NCBI GenBank assembly: GCA_023386645.1
Contig: JAEWJI010000058.1
Span: 124,001-188,000 of the forward strand
From: Pseudomonadota bacterium
Lineage (GTDB): Bacteria; Pseudomonadota; Alphaproteobacteria; Caulobacterales; Caulobacteraceae
Direction: 5' to 3'
Length of the DNA: 64,000 nt
Part shown: in pieces, positions 1-8,539 of the stretch
Layout of the letters: each line of letters begins with the position of its first letter
How positions within the stretch are numbered: the first letter of the stretch is position 1
Translations under genes and position numbers: made by a program
The notes under the pieces: generated by a model
The model's input: the letters and a program-made list of their open reading frames with translations, nothing else
Database searches by the model: none
What the model was told of the DNA's origin: nothing

Positions 1-270
1 GTCGTCACCCCCGCCCAGCTTAGGGCCGCACGCGGTCTGCTTAACTGGTCAGTTTCGCGTCTGGCTAAGGAGGCGGGCTTGGCTATGAACACCGTCCGAA
101 AGGCTGAAAACGCGCGGGAGTTCATGACCGTCTACAAGCCGAACGCAGAACTCCTCCGAAAGACGCTGGAGGGCGCGGGCGTGATTCTTATCGATGCCGA
201 CGAACAAGGAGCGGGCGCGAGGCTGCGATACCCAACTGAGCCGACCGGGTCACGACGCACATCGAGCTGA
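1..270 (+). CDS. XRE/Cro-type helix-turn-helix regulator, 5' end outside the window
   Basis: The frame is open from base 1 and in phase with the ATG at 79, so the gene starts upstream of the window and about 89 residues are visible. The visible N-terminus reads like a Cro/XRE helix-turn-helix: an arginine-rich first helix, then LNWSVSRLAKEAGLAMNTVR as the turn and recognition helix, then a stretch ending in GAGVILIDADEQGAGARLR. That last stretch is typical of small XRE proteins in alphaproteobacterial islands. It lies 56 bp upstream of the methyltransferase gene on the same strand. A controller (C-protein) role for the restriction system is therefore possible, but this is inference from position only. 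Confidence 0.75.
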   Translation, partial: VVTPAQLRAARGLLNWSVSRLAKEAGLAMNTVRKAENAREFMTVYKPNAELLRKTLEGAGVILIDADEQGAGARLRYPTEPTGSRRTSS

Positions 271-326
271 CGGCAATCCTTAGCGTGTCCGTTGCCAGGC
301 TTGGCCGAAGCGGGCGATGAAGGGCC

Positions 327-1868
327 ATGCCCATCCTCACCTGGCTCACGCGTGACGAAGACCTAAAGGCCGCCCGGCGCGCGCCCTATCGGCTGCTGGA
401 GGAAGACCCGGCCCTCGGCGACGGTGATCCGGCAGCCGGAAACATGCTGATCCAGGGTGACAACCTGGAGGCGCTCAAGGCGTTGTTGCCGTTCTACGCC
501 GGCCGGGTGAAATGCATCTACATCGACCCGCCCTACAATACGCGGTCGGCCTTTGAGCACTACGACGACAACCTGGAGCACAGCCGCTGGCTGGCGATGA
601 TGTGGCCCCGGCTGGAGTTGCTACGCGAACTGCTGTCCGAAGACGGCTCGATCTGGGTCTCGATCGATGACCACGAGGGTCACTACCTCAAGGTCATCAT
701 GGACGAGGTGTTCGGCCGGTCGAACTTCGTGGCGAACTTCGTCTGGGAGAAGGACAAAGGCGGGCGCGGCGACGCAGATGTCTCAGTCAGCCACGACCAT
801 ATTCTGCTCTACGCGCGCAACCGTGAAAAATGGAAAACGGTCCGCAACCTGATCGAACGCACGGCGGTGCAGAAGGGGCGGTTCCGGAACCCAGACAACG
901 ATCCGAGAGGGCCATGGCGCCAAGGTGACGACGGCACCGCAAAGAGCGGCACCGAGAAGCAGCGTTTCCCAATCACGCTACCCTCAGGGCGAGTTGTGAC
1001 ACCTAAGGCGGGGCGCTTCTGGGCCTTCTCAAAGGAGACTTTCGAAAAGGCGCGGGCCGAGGGCCGAGCCTACTTCGGGAAGAATGGCGACCGGTTGCCC
1101 TTGATCAAGCGCTACCAGGAGGTGGTTCGAGAAGGCGTGGCACCACGCACTTGGTGGTCAGGAGACGACGTCGGCACCAACCAATCTGCGAAAAGAGACC
1201 ACCTCAACAAGCTGTTGGACAACATCACGCCGTTCGATACGCCGAAACCCGAGCCCATGCTCGCTAGAATGATTCACGTCTCCACAAACCCTGGCGACTT
1301 GGTGCTCGACTCATTCTTGGGGTCCGGCACAACCGCTGCCGTTGCGTTGAAAATGGGGCGCCAGTGGATTGGAATTGAGCAAGGACAGCACGCCGTCAGC
1401 CACTGTATCCCGCGCCTCAAGAAGGTGATCGAAGGCGAGCAAGGTGGCGCTTCTCCAGCACTGAATTGGACCGGCGGCGGTGGTTTCCGCTTTTATCGTC
1501 TCGGCGAAGCCGTGTTCGGGGAAGACGGAGCGCTCTCCACCGGCATCGCATTCGGACCTCTGGCGGCCCATGTTTGGTTCGCCGAGACGGGGCAGGCGCC
1601 GACGGCGCCCCCCAATGGTCCTGTGTTAGGCGTCGACGGCGAGCGCGCCATCGCCCTGCTTTACAACGGTGTGCTGGGCGATAGGCGGCCCGAGGGCGGC
1701 AATGTGCTGACGCGCCAGACCCTCGCCGTGATCCGCGAACACCTGCCGCCTGGCTTCGACGGCGAACTGGTCGTCTACGGCGAGCGCAGCGCTCTGTCCG
1801 GGCCTTCGCTGATCCGCGAGCGCATTGCTTTCCGCCAGACGCCCTATGACGTGAAGGCGCGCCGCTGA
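327..1868 (+). CDS. mod: Type III restriction-modification DNA methyltransferase (Mod subunit)
   Basis: This is a 513-residue N6-adenine DNA methyltransferase of the type III Mod family, which recognises the target and methylates it with SAM. Motif IV (DPPY, residues 67-70) comes before motif I (DSFLGSGTT, residues 328-336), the beta-class order. The roughly 230 residues between them are the expected target-recognition region. The N-terminal GNMLIQGDNLEALKALLP stretch is characteristic of Mod proteins. The ATG at 327 follows a GAAGGG ribosome site. The stop TGA shares its A with the ATG of res (TGATG), so the two are translationally coupled. The specificity cannot be read from sequence. Confidence 0.93.
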   Translation: MPILTWLTRDEDLKAARRAPYRLLEEDPALGDGDPAAGNMLIQGDNLEALKALLPFYAGRVKCIYIDPPYNTRSAFEHYDDNLEHSRWLAMMWPRLELLRELLSEDGSIWVSIDDHEGHYLKVIMDEVFGRSNFVANFVWEKDKGGRGDADVSVSHDHILLYARNREKWKTVRNLIERTAVQKGRFRNPDNDPRGPWRQGDDGTAKSGTEKQRFPITLPSGRVVTPKAGRFWAFSKETFEKARAEGRAYFGKNGDRLPLIKRYQEVVREGVAPRTWWSGDDVGTNQSAKRDHLNKLLDNITPFDTPKPEPMLARMIHVSTNPGDLVLDSFLGSGTTAAVALKMGRQWIGIEQGQHAVSHCIPRLKKVIEGEQGGASPALNWTGGGGFRFYRLGEAVFGEDGALSTGIAFGPLAAHVWFAETGQAPTAPPNGPVLGVDGERAIALLYNGVLGDRRPEGGNVLTRQTLAVIREHLPPGFDGELVVYGERSALSGPSLIRERIAFRQTPYDVKARR

Positions 1869-4474
1869 TGCAATTGAAGCCCTACCAGAAGTCGGCCCTG
1901 AAGGTTCTCGGGGATTTCCTCGGCAAGGCGCAGGAAGTGGACCCGGCCCAGGCGTTCGACTGGGCGCTGGATCAGCCGTCCCTCGAAGACCAGCCGCCGC
2001 TGCGCCAGAGGCTCGGCCGCTTCGCCGGCCCCTATCGGGCGCCCAAGGGCCTCGGCGAGACCCCCTACTGCTGCATCCGCCTGCCGACCGGTGGCGGCAA
2101 GACCATCCTGGCCGCCCATGCTGTGCCGCTGGCCCGAGACGCCGGGGTATCGCGCGAGTATCCCGTGGTGCTGTGGCTGGTGACCTCGAATGTCATCCGC
2201 AAGCAGACGGTCGAGGCGCTGGCCGATCCGCGCCACCCCTATCGCGCCGCCGTTGACGCCGCCTTCGGCGGGGCCGTGCGCGTGTTCGACATCGGCGACT
2301 TCGTCAACATCACGCCGCACGACCTGGCGTCGAACGCTTGCATCATCGTGGCCACCGTTCAGACCCTGCGGGTGGAGAACACCGAGGGCCGCAAGGTCTA
2401 TCAGCACCACGAGGCGCTGGAGCCCTTCTTTAGCCGGTTGGATGCCGCAACGTTGGCGGCCTTCCCAGCCCTGGAGAAGACCGAGGCCGGCGGCGTCCGC
2501 TTCTCCTTCGCCAACCTGCTCCACATGTCCCGGCCGATGATGATCGTCGACGAGGCCCACAACGTCGTCACCACGCTCAGCGACCAGATGCGCGAGCGGA
2601 TCAACCCGTGGGCGGTGGTGGAATTCACCGCCACGCCGCGCGGGCGCAGCAACATCCTGTTCAACGCCACGGCCGCCGAGTTGAAGGCCGAGCAGATGAT
2701 CAAGATGCCGATCGTGCTCCAAGAGCACGCGCACTGGCAGTCGGCGGTCGCCGGCGCCGTGGCAGAGCGGGCCCGGCTTGCTGATCTGGCGGCCAAGGAA
2801 AAGGAGCCCCTGCGGCCGATCACCCTTTACCAGGCCGAGCCGAAGGATCGGGAGGTAACGGTCGAGGTTCTGCGCCGCCACCTGATCGACGACCTTTCGA
2901 TCCCCGAGGAGCGGGTCGCCGTCGCGACCGGCGATCAACGCGGGCTCGACGGCGTGGACCTCGCTGCGCCCGATTGCCCTATCGAACACATCATCACCGT
3001 CGAGGCGCTGAAGGAGGGATGGGACTGCCCCTTCGCCTACGTCTTCTGCTCGGTGGCCAGCATCAAGAGTTCGATATCGGTCGAGCAGCTTCTCGGCCGG
3101 GTGCTGCGAATGCCCTACGCCAGTCGCCGCGGGGCTCCCGAACTGAACCGCGCTTACGCCCACGTCTCCGAGCCGACCTTCTACGCGGCCGCCACCGCCC
3201 TAAAGGACGCGCTGGTCGACATGGGCTTCGAAGACGGCGAAGCCGAACAGGCTATCGAACATCCGCAACTCGACCTGTCGGACGGCCTGTTCGCACCGCC
3301 CAAGCCGCCGGTCACCCTCGACTTGATCGACACGCCCGAGACGCGGGCCGTTCTCGCCGAGCACGGAGTCGCGGCAGCCGAGACCCGGCCCGGCGTGCTG
3401 ACCCTCGCGGCGACCGAGATCGCCCGACCCGGCCTGATCGAAGAGGTGATGAAGGCCTCACCCGCCGGCGCGGCGGAATTGATGCGGGCGGTGGAAGCCT
3501 TGCCGGTAGCGCCGGCCACGCGCGGCGCCGTGATGCGAGTGCCCGCTCTCGGCACGACGATCAACGGTGAGTTGATGCTGGCTGACCTCGACCTGCTGAT
3601 GGAGCACGTCGAGTGGCGCCTATCGGACCAATCACCGGCGGTGCCGGGTTTGGCCGAAAGCTTGGGCGAGACTGTCCGCCGATACTTGATCGACGTCGAT
3701 GGTCGTCAGGTCACGCACACCTACCTGACCGGCGACCTGTTCGAGGGCACCGAGCAGGTGGACGGCTGGACCGAGGCGCGACTGGTCGCGCTGCTGGACC
3801 CGCTGGTGCGCGACCCCTCGTTCACGCAGTCGGACAAGGTAGGGTGGCTCCAGAAAGTCGTGGCACGCCTGATCCAGGTCGACGGCCTTTCTCTGGCGCA
3901 GTTGATGCGGATGCGGCAGGCGCTGGCGCGCAAGCTGTCCGCACGGATCGACGACCTTCGGCGTCATTATCGCGCGACGACGGCCCAGAGGTATCTGCTA
4001 GACCCCGGCGCGCCCGTTCAGGCGCTCGCGAACGAGGCTTTCGAATTCCGGTTCGGTATGTATGACGACCAGCCGACCTATCGAGGCCCGATCGGCTTCA
4101 CCAAGCATTTCCTGGACCGCGTTCCGGCCTTCGACGGAAAGGTGGACGGTGAGGAGGTGCGCTGCGCCCAAGCGCTCGACAGCCTGAAGAACGTGAAGCA
4201 CTGGGTGCGAAACGTGGCCAAGCATCCCGCGTCCTTTTGGCTCCAGACGTCGACCCAGCGCACCTATCCCGACTTCGTCGCCGAGCTGACCGACGGCCGG
4301 TTCTTCGTGGTCGAATACAAGGGCGCCGACCATTGGGCTGACGCCGCCGAGGACCGAGCGATCGGGGAGGTCTGGGCGCGGGCGACGGGGAATTTCTATC
4401 TGATGGCGCGGTCAAAAGACGACGACGGTCGCGATGTTGTCAGCCAGTTGACGCGAGTTACCTCGGCTTCGTGA
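1868..4474 (+). CDS. res: Type III restriction enzyme Res subunit (helicase-nuclease)
   Basis: This 868-residue protein is the ATP-dependent translocase and endonuclease partner of Mod. Walker A is PTGGGKT at residues 73-79 and motif II is DEAH at 228-231. The helicase motif VI region reads SVEQLLGRVLRMPYA. Near the C-terminus, YPD at about 800-802 followed by EYK at 816-818 forms a PD-(D/E)XK-type nuclease site. The length is a little shorter than many Res proteins, but all catalytic parts are present and uninterrupted, so the system looks functional. It is coupled to mod by a one-base stop/start overlap. No other gene follows on this strand until 4787. Confidence 0.93.
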   Translation: MQLKPYQKSALKVLGDFLGKAQEVDPAQAFDWALDQPSLEDQPPLRQRLGRFAGPYRAPKGLGETPYCCIRLPTGGGKTILAAHAVPLARDAGVSREYPVVLWLVTSNVIRKQTVEALADPRHPYRAAVDAAFGGAVRVFDIGDFVNITPHDLASNACIIVATVQTLRVENTEGRKVYQHHEALEPFFSRLDAATLAAFPALEKTEAGGVRFSFANLLHMSRPMMIVDEAHNVVTTLSDQMRERINPWAVVEFTATPRGRSNILFNATAAELKAEQMIKMPIVLQEHAHWQSAVAGAVAERARLADLAAKEKEPLRPITLYQAEPKDREVTVEVLRRHLIDDLSIPEERVAVATGDQRGLDGVDLAAPDCPIEHIITVEALKEGWDCPFAYVFCSVASIKSSISVEQLLGRVLRMPYASRRGAPELNRAYAHVSEPTFYAAATALKDALVDMGFEDGEAEQAIEHPQLDLSDGLFAPPKPPVTLDLIDTPETRAVLAEHGVAAAETRPGVLTLAATEIARPGLIEEVMKASPAGAAELMRAVEALPVAPATRGAVMRVPALGTTINGELMLADLDLLMEHVEWRLSDQSPAVPGLAESLGETVRRYLIDVDGRQVTHTYLTGDLFEGTEQVDGWTEARLVALLDPLVRDPSFTQSDKVGWLQKVVARLIQVDGLSLAQLMRMRQALARKLSARIDDLRRHYRATTAQRYLLDPGAPVQALANEAFEFRFGMYDDQPTYRGPIGFTKHFLDRVPAFDGKVDGEEVRCAQALDSLKNVKHWVRNVAKHPASFWLQTSTQRTYPDFVAELTDGRFFVVEYKGADHWADAAEDRAIGEVWARATGNFYLMARSKDDDGRDVVSQLTRVTSAS

Positions 4475-4502
4475 CTTGGCTATAAGGGGTAGCTTGACAT
4501 AA

Positions 4503-4576
4503 GCGACGGCCGAGGCGGCGCTCGCGCGCCTGCGGCAGCGCTCGCGCCCGGCTCCGCCGGCCACCTTCGGTCCACC
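4503..4576 (+). repeat. GC-rich terminator-like repeat downstream of res
   Basis: Beginning 28 bases after the res stop, this stretch contains CCGGCTCCGCCGG (a 5-bp stem with a 3-base loop) followed by CCACCTTCGGTC. The reverse complement of its distal part matches 9108-9160 over about 50 bases with few differences. Each copy sits just downstream of a gene when read on that gene's own strand, so the simplest reading is a shared terminator-type element. The two copies also form an inverted pair around the 4.6-kb segment between them. Confidence 0.5.
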
Positions 4577-4658
4577 GAGCGATCAGCACGGTCCACACGC
4601 GTTCGCTAGATCGCGATGCAACCTAGAGACTCTGTTCACGAATCGTCGGAAGGTAAAT

Positions 4659-4688
4659 GAGCCCGCGATGCGTCAACATCGCGGGCTC
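4659..4688. terminator. Perfect 12-bp hairpin upstream of the DUF3892 gene
   Basis: GAGCCCGCGATG (4659-4670) pairs perfectly with CATCGCGGGCTC (4677-4688) across a six-base loop. No long T-run follows on either strand; on the minus strand a short T-rich stretch does. It may end leftover transcription from res or act in the leader of the following gene. The rest of the 312-base gap between res and the DUF3892 gene (4475-4786) shows only the GC-rich repeat and no convincing coding sequence. Confidence 0.55.
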
Positions 4689-4786
4689 CTCGAAACCGCC
4701 GAGGCGGCCCCGTGCTGTGAAGCACTCCGATTAGAATCGGTGTCGCGCGCAGGGTCAATCTCTCGGCTCCATGAAAGGGCCTCGAA

Positions 4787-5050
4787 ATGGCTGACCGTGC
4801 CGTGCGTAAGACCGGAAAGAACGCAGAGGGGGACATCACCCGCCTCTGCAACGAGGGTGATGCATGGTCGCCCCGCTCCAAAGCGGATGCGATCTACGAC
4901 ATCGAGAACGGTATCCACACCTACTACGTCCCCTGGACGAGCGGGCGGACCGAGATCAGGGTCGTCAACGATGCGAAGAAGGGGAAATACCTTCGGACGG
5001 ATCGCGACCAGACGACCCGGAACAATCTGGACGATCTGCCGGACTGCTGA
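4787..5050 (+). CDS. DUF3892 domain-containing protein
   Basis: This 87-residue protein matches the DUF3892 family as I recall it: an N-terminal MADRAVRKTGK stretch, a central WSPRSKADAIYDIENG, TEIRVVND in the middle, and a C-terminal end of the form KYLRTDRDQTTRNNLDDLPD. The family has no established function and is often found on mobile DNA. A GAAAGG ribosome site precedes the ATG. A perfect 14-bp hairpin follows immediately, so it is probably a single-gene transcript. A broken remnant of a second copy lies at 6086-6147. Confidence 0.85.
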   Translation: MADRAVRKTGKNAEGDITRLCNEGDAWSPRSKADAIYDIENGIHTYYVPWTSGRTEIRVVNDAKKGKYLRTDRDQTTRNNLDDLPDC

Positions 5051-5056
5051 TCGGAC

Positions 5057-5087
5057 GCGAGGATGCGAACGCCGTTCGCATCCTCGC
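5057..5087 (+). terminator. Strong hairpin terminator after the DUF3892 gene
   Basis: GCGAGGATGCGAAC (5057-5070) pairs perfectly with 5074-5087 around a GCC loop, seven bases after the DUF3892 stop. A short CGTTT follows. It overlaps the region just before the next gene, which is why the downstream ATG at 5111 is preferred for that gene. Confidence 0.75.
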
Positions 5088-5110
5088 CGTTTCGGATGGA
5101 AGGCCTCTCT

Positions 5111-5620
5111 ATGCGCAACATGCTGACCCAAGAGCACCGCCGCTACGTCGGACACGACGTCATGCAGGTGTGCCTTAACGGCCATCAGATCACCGACCGT
5201 GCGATGACGCGGCCGCAGTTCCGTCAGGACTTTTGCGACAAGTGCGGGGAATCGACCACCGACGCTTGCCCTAGGTGTCGCACCTCGATCCGGGGAAAAT
5301 ACCACTACGAGAATGTCGCGGGTGGCCGATCGCCGCCGGTGCCGGCTTACTGTCATGGCTGCGGTAAGCCTTATCCATGGCAGGAAGCCGCGATAGCGAA
5401 TCTGAAGGACGTCCTTCGCGAAGGTGAACTGTCTGACGACGACATCGCGGCGGCCGAAGCCACACTGCCCGATGTTCTTCGTGACACCCCGAAGTCAGAA
5501 GCTGCCGCACTCCGACTGAAGCGGATCATGGGCGGCTTAGGGAAGCCGGTGTATGACGTAGCGATCAAGGTCGTATCGGACATCGCGACCGAGACGGCGA
5601 AGAAGACGATGGGCCTGTAG
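5111..5620 (+). CDS. DUF2321-type zinc-ribbon protein
   Basis: The 169-residue protein resembles the DUF2321 family. It has an N-terminal cysteine-rich part with CLNGHQITDR, then FCDKCG, CPRC, an IRGKY turn and YCHGCGKPYPW. These are paired CxxC motifs suited to binding zinc. A helical C-terminal half follows with no recognised catalytic motif. An upstream in-frame ATG exists at 5063, but it lies inside the terminator hairpin. The ATG at 5111 has GGAAGG eight bases before it and is chosen here. The stop abuts the stop of the convergent gene at 5621 with no gap. Function is unknown. Confidence 0.75.
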   Translation: MRNMLTQEHRRYVGHDVMQVCLNGHQITDRAMTRPQFRQDFCDKCGESTTDACPRCRTSIRGKYHYENVAGGRSPPVPAYCHGCGKPYPWQEAAIANLKDVLREGELSDDDIAAAEATLPDVLRDTPKSEAAALRLKRIMGGLGKPVYDVAIKVVSDIATETAKKTMGL

Positions 5621-5986
5621 TTAGCCGTCCTCTTCCCAGGACGGAGCCCGATAGAGTTTGACCGTTCGGGCCATTAGCTTTTCCAGGCGCGCGAAGTAGG
5701 TCGCTTGGGTGCCGCTGTTGTCGCTGTAGAGATACAGCCGCTCGGGCTCCTCCCAGATGCCTTGGAAGCCGTGCGGGTCTCGGTCGAACACGACCGCTTG
5801 GTGGAGGAAATCCTGATAGTCCACCCAAGGCCGGGTCTGCCGGGGCGTGCCGTAACCGAGCGGCTTGTAGTTCCGATTCAGCGGGAGATAGACGTGCTTG
5901 GCGTCCGGCACGTCCATCGGGATGAACTGGTAGGGCATCCAGACCCGGAACCACTGATTCCTGACGGTGAGCCGGGTGTCTGCCAT
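5621..5986 (-). CDS. Hypothetical protein, 121 residues
   Basis: I do not recognise this family. The protein is soluble, rich in aromatic residues and proline (for example NQWFRVWMPYQFIPMDVPDA), and has no signal peptide or membrane segment. A clear GAGGAG ribosome site lies seven bases before the ATG, which supports it as a real gene. It converges on the DUF2321 gene with zero bases between the two stops. Its 5' side faces the broken DUF3892 remnant. Confidence 0.7.
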   Translation of the reverse strand: MADTRLTVRNQWFRVWMPYQFIPMDVPDAKHVYLPLNRNYKPLGYGTPRQTRPWVDYQDFLHQAVVFDRDPHGFQGIWEEPERLYLYSDNSGTQATYFARLEKLMARTVKLYRAPSWEEDG

Positions 5987-6085
5987 GCGATCTCCTCTGT
6001 CCGTTGACCAAGACTAGGGGGCGGTGGGCGCCGAGGCTAGGCTGCTAGCGGCACTAGGTTTGTTGGCACCTTAACAGCGGGGGAT

Positions 6086-6147
6086 TACCTTCGGACCGAC
6101 GCGACACCACCACCCGCAACAATCTGGACGACCTGCTGGACTACTGA
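6086..6147 (+). pseudogene. 3' remnant of a second DUF3892 gene, frameshifted
   Basis: Bases 6086-6147 align with the last 21 codons of the DUF3892 gene at 4787-5050. Both read tac-ctt-cgg, then a region encoding RTD..TTRNNLDDL..D, then TGA. One base is missing just after the RTD codons (cgcgac against gcgac), so the frame is broken. Nothing upstream of about 6080 resembles the rest of the gene, so it is a truncated copy. It keeps its own downstream hairpin at 6155-6180, as the intact copy does at 5057-5087. Confidence 0.8.
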
Positions 6148-6154
6148 ACGGGCA

Positions 6155-6180
6155 GCCCAGGCTTCTTGCGCAGCCTGGGC
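6155..6180. terminator. Bidirectional hairpin between the DUF3892 remnant and the HerA-like gene
   Basis: GCCCAGGCT (6155-6163) pairs perfectly with AGCCTGGGC (6172-6180) around an eight-base loop. It follows the remnant stop on the plus strand and lies five bases beyond the stop of the minus-strand ATPase gene, so it can serve both directions. Confidence 0.7.
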
Positions 6181-6185
6181 GCGGC

Positions 6186-8408
6186 CTAAAATGGAACTGG
6201 GTCGTCCAAAGGTGCGGGAGGCTGGCCCGGATCGGCAGGCGGGGCAGCGGGGGGCAAGCGCCCCGGCGGATGGGCGGCCCGGAAGGCATGAACGAAGCCG
6301 TCTCGGTCATTCAGCCTAAGGAGGACCGGATTCTCGCAAGATGAGGCTTTTCCAAAAACGACGGCATGGCGCGCTTCGAGGCTAGGGAGCACCGAAGCGT
6401 ATTCGGCTCCAATGTAGTTAGACAAGAACTCCTTCCCGGTATCGTCAAATGTTCTCATCGCCAAAATAGTATTGCATTGATTGAGAATCGTCTTGGTGAC
6501 GTTTGCGGTTCTTTGCGTTATTAACAGACATCCGAGCCCATACTTCCTGCCTTGCAGGATCGCCCGAGCACTTACCGCTGTAGCCGTCTTGTCTCCATCG
6601 GCGGCCACGGAGTTCCATTCAGGAACGAGAGAGTGCGCCTCTTCATACACCAAACACATCCTCGCCCGATCGGTCATGCCAAGTTCTTGGCAAACCATGA
6701 GCGCGCAGTCCGAGAAAATGGACGTTATCTCGCTGGGGGTTAGGGTGCCTAATTCGGCATCGTTTTGAAACATCCCTCCCAACTGCTTGGTCACGGCGAA
6801 CTGTGACGGGTTAAAAATGAGGATGTGCCTATCTGGCGTCGCAAGGAAGTCTCGAAGATGCTCACTGACTTTTTGGCGAAACGCCACCTTGGAGCCGCCG
6901 AGTTCTCGATTGCGGTTTGGTTGACCTCCGGCGCTGGCTGCTTCCAGGTCCCGGTTGAGACCGGCTTGGTGCGCCTCGTCGATATAATCCGAGAGCAGCG
7001 TGGCGTATTGATTTGTAAGGTCCAAGCATACCACCTTGACCTCGGCGGCGATCATGCGCTCGACCAACTCGGCGGACAGGTAGGTCTTCCCTATCCCCAA
7101 GATCCCGAGGATCGCCGTGTTGTGAGTCACGGCGCTCGAAATATCCAATCCCACACCGTAGGAAGTGCCAGGGAAGTGACCGATCTTATCTGCCGACGGC
7201 TCAAAAGCCGCTTCATCCACTAGGAATACCGGGCTGTTTATTCGCGGAAGCCAAGGAACGTGCCGGAATCGCTCTTCGGCCTCATCCCACGCGCCAATCT
7301 TCCGGGCTGTGGCTCTAGCGTAGCCGTATTTGTTCTTTTGTTGAACGATCTCCTCGTGCGTGATCCCTTCGACGAGTTGGAAGAGGACGCTGCGCTCTTC
7401 GGCAATTCGGGCCTCGACGAGGCGGCCTTCTTGCAGGCCTTTCTCGTTGATCACCTCGAACCGAAGCGCTTCGAAGGTCGTGTCGCTATCTACAATGCCG
7501 CACAACCTGTTAATCCACTCCAAGGCCGCAATGTCGGGAACTTCGGCCTCTGGAATAACTAGCGAGAGCGCCGCACCAGAGCCGGGTCCTACGGGTCGAC
7601 CCTGAGCGAACTTCGACAGTTGAGTCGGGAGCGGCGCCGTAAGGGCGCGCAGCAGATTTCCTTCGTCACGGCCGACGTAGTTGAGGGCCACGCCAAGCAT
7701 CCAAGTCGCCTGCTCGCTGGCCACCAAGAGCGTTGCGCCCATCTGCACAGGAGGCCCCGAAGATTGCCGGATGAGCGCGATATTGGGGGCCTGATATGCG
7801 GCCACGGGGCCAACGATCGGCTCCTTGAAGCCTGGCTTCGCGTGCAGACGTATCCAACCGAGATATTCGGCGATCGACTCCACCGGGCGCAGCAGTGTGA
7901 TGACTGCCCAGACCGTCACTATTGCAAACACTTCACCGGGTCGGGTGCGGTGGAAGAGCCAAGTCGCAACCAAGATCACCAGGGTGAAGATCACATGAGG
8001 GCTGCCCAACTTCTGAACAGCCCTATCCAGTGCCTGAACCCAAAGAGGTTGCGCCGTCCCCATCGGCGGACGAGCAAGCAGCACGGCCAGGGCGCCGAAC
8101 ATGACCGCAGCCGAGAAGACGCCGGTCGCAATCAGGATGTAGGCGTCTAATGTGCCAGCGGTGACTGCAAGCGAGGCCGCGATCGCAGACATTGAGGCGG
8201 CGAAGCCGTTCGTCGCTGCCCCCGAAGGTGGCGTGAAGTAAGGATTGAGAAGGCGGCTCCCGAAGAGGAGGCCCGCCAGCCCGTTGTAGAGCCAGATCGA
8301 ATTCTGGTTCGGCGCCAAGCCGCTCTCGACGATCAGAAGTTGCAGCGCGCAGAGCGCGGCGGCGTAGATGGCGATCGCAACGATGCGCAGTTTCGGGGAA
8401 GATTGCAT
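6186..8408 (-). CDS. Membrane-anchored HerA/DUF87-family ATPase
   Basis: The protein has about 740 residues. The first ~175 contain five or six hydrophobic membrane segments. A HerA-type P-loop ATPase follows, with Walker A GILGIGKTY (K441) and Walker B CLVYEEAHSLVPEW (E589-E590). Next come LLITQRTANV and a QCNTILAMRTFDDTGKEF region typical of HerA/DUF87 motors. These hexameric ATPases pump or process DNA and are common in phage-defence and conjugation systems; the membrane anchor is less usual. The ATG at 8408 with GGAGGG just upstream is preferred over the ATG at 8471. Base composition is less GC-rich than the chromosome, which fits transfer. Confidence 0.8.
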   Translation of the reverse strand: MQSSPKLRIVAIAIYAAALCALQLLIVESGLAPNQNSIWLYNGLAGLLFGSRLLNPYFTPPSGAATNGFAASMSAIAASLAVTAGTLDAYILIATGVFSAAVMFGALAVLLARPPMGTAQPLWVQALDRAVQKLGSPHVIFTLVILVATWLFHRTRPGEVFAIVTVWAVITLLRPVESIAEYLGWIRLHAKPGFKEPIVGPVAAYQAPNIALIRQSSGPPVQMGATLLVASEQATWMLGVALNYVGRDEGNLLRALTAPLPTQLSKFAQGRPVGPGSGAALSLVIPEAEVPDIAALEWINRLCGIVDSDTTFEALRFEVINEKGLQEGRLVEARIAEERSVLFQLVEGITHEEIVQQKNKYGYARATARKIGAWDEAEERFRHVPWLPRINSPVFLVDEAAFEPSADKIGHFPGTSYGVGLDISSAVTHNTAILGILGIGKTYLSAELVERMIAAEVKVVCLDLTNQYATLLSDYIDEAHQAGLNRDLEAASAGGQPNRNRELGGSKVAFRQKVSEHLRDFLATPDRHILIFNPSQFAVTKQLGGMFQNDAELGTLTPSEITSIFSDCALMVCQELGMTDRARMCLVYEEAHSLVPEWNSVAADGDKTATAVSARAILQGRKYGLGCLLITQRTANVTKTILNQCNTILAMRTFDDTGKEFLSNYIGAEYASVLPSLEARHAVVFGKASSCENPVLLRLNDRDGFVHAFRAAHPPGRLPPAAPPADPGQPPAPLDDPVPF

Positions 8409-8488
8409 GGGCCCTCCGAGAGCCGCCAACCTCCCCTCCCGGTCAAGAAAGCGCAAGTATTCCGGCATCACCCGGCGCCGGAGCCTGT

Positions 8489-8509
8489 CCCTTTGGATAT
8501 CCCAAAGGG
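8489..8509 (-). terminator. Hairpin between the small membrane gene and the HerA-like gene
   Basis: CCCTTTGG (8489-8496) pairs with CCAAAGGG (8502-8509) around ATATC. On the minus strand it follows the stop of the 170-residue membrane protein and precedes the preferred start of the ATPase. It could attenuate read-through between them. Its position also argues against the upstream start at 8471, which would put the ribosome site next to the hairpin. Confidence 0.5.
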
Positions 8510-8539
8510 TCCCCGCATCGCTCTAAAATGTCAGCGGGC

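Noticed and set aside
1844..3163. A 439-codon frame antisense to res
   Set aside because: res has the intact helicase and nuclease motifs. The antisense frame shows only biased composition.
4493..4498. TTGACA after res as a promoter
   Set aside because: No matching -10 box lies at a suitable distance before the next gene, which is almost 300 bases away.
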